From: Rhinopithecus roxellana
Taxonomy: Eukaryota > Chordata > Mammalia > Primates > Cercopithecidae
Direction of reading: 5' to 3'
Assembly (NCBI RefSeq): GCF_007565055.1
Contig: NC_044568.1
Span: 40,017,156 to 40,081,155, forward strand
DNA length: 64,000 bases
The translations under genes and the position numbers were made by a program. The notes beneath the pieces were generated by a model. The model had not been told where the DNA came from. It worked only from the letters and a program-made list of their open reading frames with translations, and ran no database searches. This document shows, piece after piece, positions 58,521-64,000 of this stretch. The number at the start of each line of letters is the position of its first letter. The stretch's first letter is position 1.

Positions 58521-58806
58521 AGACAGGGTCTTGCTCTGCTATCCAGACTGGAATGCAATGGCACAATTCTAGGTCACTGCAGCCTTGGAAGCCTGGGCTT
58601 AAGCAATCCTCCCAACTCAGCCTCCTGAGTAGCTGGGACTACAGGCATTAGCCACTGCACCCTGCTAATTTTTTTTAAAAAATTATTTGTAGAGATGGGA
58701 TCTTGTCATGCTTTCCAGGGTGGTCTCAAAACTCCCGGCTCCAAGTGATCTTCCTCCCTCAGCCTCCCAAAGTGCTGAGATTACACCATGAGCCACTGCA
58801 CTTGGC
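58478..58806 (-). mobile_element. Alu SINE (AluJ-like)
   Basis: It starts with a T-run (58489-58519), then 'gagacagggtcttgctctg', and ends 'catgagccactgcacttggct'. High divergence and the wording 'ggtctcaaaactcc' suggest an AluJ age. Confidence 0.93.
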
Positions 58807-58882
58807 TTTGGATTAGTCTATTCTTAAGGGCAGAACCCCCATGACCCAATCACCTCTTAAAGTTCCCACCTCGTGAGTTTTA

Positions 58883-59491
58883 ATAAGTTCAACCATTGTG
58901 GAAAGCAGTATGGAGATTCCTCAAAGAACTAAAAACAAAACTTGCATTTAACCTAGCAATCCCATTATTGGATATATTCAGAGAGGAATATAAATCATTC
59001 TACCATAAAGACACATGCATGCTAATGTTCATTGCAACACTATTCACAGTGGCAAAGACATGGAATCAACCCAGATGCCCATCAATGACAGTCTGGATAA
59101 AGAAACTGTGGTACATCTACACCATGGAGTAATATGCAGTCATAAAAAAGATGAGATTATATTTTTTTGTGGGAACATGAATTAAGTTGAAGGCTATTAT
59201 CCTTAGCAAACTAATCCAGGAATCAACAACCAAATACCGCATGCTCTCACTTATAAGTGAGAACTAAATGATGAGAACACATGGACACAAAGAAAGGAAT
59301 AACAGACACTGTGGGCTCCTTGAGGATGTAGGGTGGAAGGAGGGAGAGAAGCAGAAAAAAATAACTATTGGATACTAAGCTTAATACCTGGTTGATGAAA
59401 TAACCTGTACAACAAACCCCCGTGACATGAGTTTGCCTATATAACAAGTCTGCATATGTGCGCTTAAACCTAAAATAAAAGTTTTAAAAAA
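58883..59491 (+). mobile_element. LINE-1 3' end, 5' truncated
   Basis: It starts in the last part of L1 ORF2 ('gttcaaccattgtggaaagcag') and runs through the 3'UTR to 'gcgcttaaacctaaaataaaag' and a short A-run. Divergence from the L1PA copies puts it in an older primate group (L1PB or early L1PA). The frame 58896-59132 is an ORF2 piece ending at a TAA that replaces a Tyr codon. Confidence 0.9.
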
Positions 59492-59589
59492 GGCCTCACC
59501 TCACAATGTTGTCACACTGGCGATTAAATTTTAGCATGCACTTTTAGAAAGGACAAATATCTAAACCAGAGAGGTAGAGGAACATCAAC

Positions 59590-59835
59590 CTTAAAAACAG
59601 AGAGAACTGGATTTTGGTCCCACCTCTAACATTTCTTAGTTATGCAATCATGAGTTACTCAACCAGAAGTCTTTTAAAATTTCTTTTGGAGAAAATAAGG
59701 ATTTTAAGATTCCAAGAGAAGGGCAGTGATCTATAAAAGCTGAACATGCCCACGAAATTACATTTCTGTGAATTTGAGCCAGTAGCTTAACCTCTAAGAC
59801 TCAGTTTCTTCATCTGTCAAATAGTACATAAGACT
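59590..59835 (+). mobile_element. MIR SINE pieces
   Basis: 'ctggattttggtcccacctctaac' with 'tagttatgcaatcatgagttac' and then 'agtagcttaacctctaagactcag' with 'ttcttcatctgtcaaatag' are MIR core segments, probably two MIR copies or one with an insertion. Confidence 0.65.
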
Positions 59836-59934
59836 ACAACAATGGTTTAAAAACCATCGATCTGGAAATTATTACAGGGTCTATGGCAGTGCGGAGAGGT
59901 GAGTAATTGTGATCTAGTATTTTCACGCTTGATC

Positions 59935-60355
59935 TTTCCACCACAGCACATAGGCTTTCACACTGTACCCCCTGCTCTCTCAGCACCTGTGAACTGACCG
60001 TTCCTTCTGCCTGTAATGCTCCCAGAAATCCACATGGTGCATTACCTCAACTTCGAGTCCACAACGAAACTTCTCAAAGGAACTTACCCTAAATAACCTG
60101 TTGAAAGACTTATTCCCAGCCTAGCACCACTCATGAGAGATAATCTTGTTGTATTGTTTTTATCTTACAATACTATTAGGTTATTAATGTTACATTATTA
60201 TAATAATGTATACATGTATTTTACTTCTTGACTGTTTTCTTTCACTAGAATGTAAACTGCATGAGAGGAAGGATGTTGTCAGTTTTGTTTAACCCAGTGC
60301 CTAGAAACGTTCCTGGTATACATTAGAAATCTGTTGGATGACTGAGCTAAATAAA
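59935..60355 (+). mobile_element. L2 LINE 3' end
   Basis: L2 landmarks in order: 'ccttctgcctgtaatgctccc', 'ttactctcaac'-type region, 'ctagaatgtaaactgcatgagagg', 'ggatgttgtcagttttgtttaaccc', 'gtgcctagaaacg' and 'gttggatgactgagc'. Confidence 0.8.
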
Positions 60356-60777
60356 AGAGAGAGACACCTCAGAGTGGCCTAGTTACATCCGACTGCTTCA
60401 TGTCCGGTTCTAACAGAACATGCCTGGTGTTTGCTATTTTGTATACTGGTGAACCAACTCCAACTTGATTTTAACCTTTAAGCTGTCCTCCTTCATTCCT
60501 GGTCATAGGCCAAACTAACTTTGGGAAGGAATTCAGTTCATGGTTTGAAACAAAATTGATAACAGCCCTTTCCTGAAAAGGCTCCCTTCTTGCCTGGGGA
60601 CCAGTCTGCCTTTGCAGGACTAACAAATTAGCTATAAGATCAGAAATTAAAGTTTAGTTTCTGAAAGGTAATTTCCAGCCAGGAGAAGAGTTACTGACTG
60701 GAGGTGGAGATGAGAGCTTAGGCATGGTGTGATAGCGGGAGTGGAGAAGAGGACGTTTAGAATACTGACTTATTCTG

Positions 60778-61088
60778 GGCCAGGCGGGTGGCTCATGCCT
60801 GTAATCCCAGCACTTTGGGAGGCCAAGGCAGGCAGATCACCTGAGGTCAGGAGTTCGAGACCAGCCTAGCCAACATAGTGAAACCCCCGTCTCTACTAAA
60901 AATACAAAAATTAGCTGGGCCTGGTGGTGGGTGCCTGTAATCCCAGCTACTCAAGAGTCTGAGGCAGGAAAATTGCTTGCACTCGGGAGGAAGAGGTCGC
61001 AGTGAGCTGAGATCGTGCCATTGCACTCCAGCCTGGGCAACAAGAGCAAAACTCCATCTCAAAAAAAAAAAAGAAAGAAAAAGAAAAA
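60778..61088 (+). mobile_element. Alu SINE with 18-bp target-site duplication
   Basis: A complete Alu with a tail of A and aaag units. The 18-mers gaatactgacttattctg (60760-60777) and gaatgctgacttattctg (61089-61106) flank it, differing at one base. Confidence 0.97.
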
Positions 61089-61106
61089 GAATGCTGACTT
61101 ATTCTG

Positions 61107-62053
61107 TTTCATAGTATCTTGAATAGACCATACTTAACTTGCAGGACGTCATCATTAGCAAGTAATCCAGCAAAAATAAGATGGATGCTGATGTCTAAGC
61201 TCTCTTCTTTTATTGTCTTTAACACTGCCTAAGCCTAAATAAAAGAAGATTAAGTCAACAGAGCTTCAAAAATATGTATACATGTGTGCATGTATGTGTA
61301 TACACAGGCACAATATATGCACATGTATACATACATGTACATATGTATATTGTGAGTAGATGTGGTATATATGAGGGTCTACGAATATGCATGTATATGT
61401 ATAAACACATACATTGCACCATATATTTGAAAAACTCTTAGTAATACTTGAAACATCCTACATTCCTTTACAGACAAATATCTACTCTACGTGTTACATA
61501 AATAGGGGGAATATTTAGATACTCAGGTTGACTTGTATGAAAGTACTCCCTTGATGCTAAATTTTATAGCTTGTTTTCACTTTACTTAATGTGAATATTG
61601 AACATAATCCTGAAGATTATATTATGGCTAAGACATGATTTTTCAGTTATTCCCTGGCCTCATGTCTCTCACAGAATGAGTTGGAATTTAGTGTTATAAG
61701 TAATTATGAGTTTCACACACTATCTGTATAAAATAATAGAATATATATTTCATATTTATATACTGATCGATGAATGGAGAACATATAATTTTATCAGTTG
61801 ACTATGGCAGCTAGTGAGTATATTTCATTTTCACTCATCCTCTAGGTATTAAAAAATAATGAATACATCACTATACTTTACTGTTTTATGTAAATGTTCC
61901 ATGCAGTTAAAGAGCTATAAAGTCAAAATAAAATGTTAATGGCAGAGAAAGAAATGGCACAATATTAGAAGCAGGAGTTTGTTTTCTGATCTCTTAGGAC
62001 TAAGAGAGAAGCTTCTGCTTTAGTCTAACCATGCTGTTGCTTTAACTAGCTGA
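61107..62053. other. Intergenic stretch with TATG-rich simple sequence
   Basis: About 61268-61420 is a degenerate (TG/TA/CA) simple sequence with repeated 'acatgtatac' motifs. The rest is AT-rich and unrecognised. Confidence 0.55.
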
Positions 62054-62272
62054 GGGTTAGGCAAATGGTAGCCCAAGGGCTAAATCTGACCCATGACCTG
62101 TTCTTGTAAATAAAGTTTTATTAGAAAACAGTCACACATCCTTTTACATATTTTCTATGACTACTTCTATGCAACAATGGCAGAGGTGAGTAGCTGTAGC
62201 AGAGACAATAAGGCCCATGAAGCCTAAAATATTTATCAACCAGTCCTTTACAGAAAAAGTTTGCAAGTCCTG
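62054..62272 (+). mobile_element. hAT-type MITE, second copy
   Basis: It starts 'gggttaggcaaatggtagccc', has 'cttgtaaataaagttttatta', 'gaagcctaaaatatttatc' and ends 'gaaaaagtttgcaagtcctga'. It belongs to the same family as the element interrupted by the L1, in the opposite orientation. The two minus-strand frames across it are not genes. Confidence 0.8.
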
Positions 62273-62559
62273 AACTAGCCCAAACCCTTCTAGAAGGTGT
62301 AGCACAAGTTTTTCTAGGCAACTAGGTGGTCCTGAGATGGCCTCAGCACCCTCACCATTAAAGGACATGGTAGGCACAGTCAGAACGTCCCCATAACTAG
62401 TCGCCTGTCCTTCAAGAACGCAGAGAAGCATATTCCCAACCCTGTACCAGGCTGTCTGCCTCTAGTACCCTTATGCTCTGTGTATTTTGTTATTGTACCA
62501 TCAGGGCCTGTAGTTTTGCCTGAAGCATATTAGCAATAAAAATGTCAATACTAATTTAT

Positions 62560-62770
62560 TCAACAAATATTTTTTAACAACCTCTACTAACAGTAATTAG
62601 ACACACACTATGTTCTAGAGATTTGACTAGATAAAACTGTATAGGTATTTTCTCATTTATTCCTCATAACAACCCTTGGAGATAAATCTTATTATCATCC
62701 CCATTTATGGAAGAAAACTGAGGCCTAGAGAGTTAAAAAGTACATCAAGATCAGTTGGAATTGGCATGTG
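62560..62770 (-). mobile_element. MIR SINE
   Basis: The plus strand reads 'ttcaacaaatattttttaacaacc', 'aggtattttctcatttattcctcataacaaccc', 'tcatccccatttatggaagaaaactgaggc', the reversed MIR order. Confidence 0.8.
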
Positions 62771-63951
62771 TACCAAGACTGTCTGCCTCTGAGACCCTTA
62801 ATTCCCGTAACAAAGGTGTGACCCCAGCTATTCACATCTGCTGGAGGCTTCACTAGCTCCAGATGCTAAGCCTGCTGATGTGTGGGACAATGTTGCTGGT
62901 GCTGGAAGCCAAGGACTCAAATGTCTGTGTCGGTGATGCCAATTCCTAATTTGGGGAACATGGTAGATAACTCCACTGACAGTGCTTCTGCTGCTGCTGC
63001 TGCCAGAATTGCTATCCTTGCTCTTCACACAATGAATACTGCCATTGGGATGCTACATGAACCACATCCCTGCCCGTGTGACCAGTGCGAGTTTTGACAG
63101 CACCCTATGGAAAGTATAAGTGGACAGCTGTTTTAGTTTGCATTAATTTGTAATAGCCTGCTTACATAGGATTTACAGAGTCTAGGAGAATGGCAACAGT
63201 ACAAATTTGAGGGGCAAATCTCTCCTCCTTCTGAATCATGCTTTGTCATTGGACCAACTTTCTATTTTCCTTCTCTCTTCCTTGGTACAAATTGTCTCTC
63301 CCAAAGTACCCAAGACAGTCACATCAATAAACACCAGGGAGTCCTCACACCTGACTCAAAGGCCCTCTAGACTTATCCAGATTTAGCTGTATTTTAGCAC
63401 GGGACATAGTAAGCTTGAAACCTGTGCTTTAGACATCTCCCTGGATTCTCTCAACCATGGTTTTCTGCTTGATGCTTTTGATTACCTTCTAGGAAGATTG
63501 CCTGGAAACAATTACACTCTAATAGGCTGTAGGGGACAGATTTTTTAGCTTCTTTGCAGGAAAGGCTGTTAAATTCTGCCACTATCCTTCTGGTAGGGGC
63601 TGTGTCCTCATGAACTCATGGGAATGCATTAGTGAGATGTAGTAAGGCCCACTAGGGGTGGAGAAGCCTGGCTCCTATTGGACATCTGAGAATATAGGTG
63701 CATAGAGGTAACGATAATCCCGAGCACCTGCCTAAAGTAAACTGTTATTTAAATGGAAGTTCAAAACAACCTGACAAAATTTGTCAGTACGCACATGCAC
63801 TTGGTATTTGATTAAACCTTACCAGGGCTTTAGGGGTAACCTCTAACCTCTGCTTTGAGTCAGGAAAATGATAACTTCTTCCTTGGAGGATAAAAGAAAT
63901 TATTTTCTTAAGGCTATCCCAAGCCTCTCTCTCTCTTTCTCTCTCTCTCTC
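62771..63951. other. Intergenic stretch without a gene
   Basis: The 71-codon frame 62882-63097 contains an alanine run from a (GCT)5-like repeat at about 62985-63004 and has no recognised domain. A CT-rich simple repeat is at about 63925-63951. No gene is supported. Confidence 0.5.
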
Positions 63952-64000
63952 TTTTTTTTTTTTTTTTTTTTTTTTTTGAGATGGAGTCTCCCTCTGTCAC
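63952..64000 (-). mobile_element. Alu SINE, cut by window edge
   Basis: A T-run followed by 'gagatggagtctccctctgtcac' is the reversed 3' end of an Alu that continues past the window. Confidence 0.93.

Larger units (their letters stand above)
58190..59545 (-). mobile_element. MaLR-type LTR, split by Alu and L1
   Basis: The pieces 58190-58477, 58807-58882 and 59492-59545 are consecutive parts of one LTR read in reverse: 'ggtaatttatatagaaaatg', 'gcatctggtgagggccttcttgctgg', 'catgacccaatcacctcttaaag' and 'cacactggcgattaaatttt'. This order matches MST/MLT1-group LTRs. The gaps are filled by a minus-strand Alu and a 5'-truncated L1, so both inserted later. Confidence 0.7.

Overview
The window looks like primate, almost certainly human, nuclear DNA. 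It is dense in Alu elements, carries young primate L1 (L1PA-type) copies, and has a background of older mammalian repeats: MIR, L2, L1M/HAL1, MaLR and ERV-L LTRs, ERV1 LTRs, hAT MITEs and Tigger transposons. I found no functional protein-coding gene, no convincing host exon and no tRNA, rRNA or other structural RNA gene. The only long coding histories are the broken ORFs of LINE-1 and the remnants of Tigger transposases. Repeat family names come from recognising sequence landmarks, not from a database search.

Layout. Bases 1-1884 are the 3' end of an L1PA element, followed by a Tigger1 remnant and an Alu. Bases 3.1-13.4 kb are mostly old or unrecognised intergenic DNA with an L1M tail, a MIR, a TA-rich simple repeat, an L2 fragment and three Alus, two of them fused head-to-tail inside one target-site duplication. 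The centrepiece is a full-length L1 at 13518-19731, inserted into a hAT MITE with a perfect 14-bp target-site duplication and followed at once by an Alu. Its ORF1 (338 codons) and ORF2 (1275 codons) keep exactly the canonical lengths but are disabled by one and six lesions respectively.

Bases 20-33 kb hold L2 and MIR fossils, two ERV-L LTRs in opposite orientation, a MER5A, an Alu with an uninterrupted A52 tail, and three different ERV1-type solo LTRs in the same orientation within about 3.3 kb. Bases 33-45 kb contain Alus, a Tigger transposase fossil on the minus strand, MaLR LTRs and an 87-bp segment present twice, 2.2 kb apart, at 85/87 identity. Bases 45.2-48.7 kb are an old L1M copy split by a 400-bp GGAA/GGCA compound microsatellite. 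Bases 49-64 kb hold more MIR/L2/HAL1, MER2, MER20, and a MaLR LTR disrupted by both an Alu and an L1.

The genes do not work together in any pathway. The region is a stratified record of transposition. Candidate regulatory DNA is limited to the L1 5'UTR, the solo LTRs and the GGAA microsatellite. I saw no previously undescribed biological system. The least routine signals are the 87-bp dispersed duplication, the GGAA/GGCA array and the L1 decay pattern.
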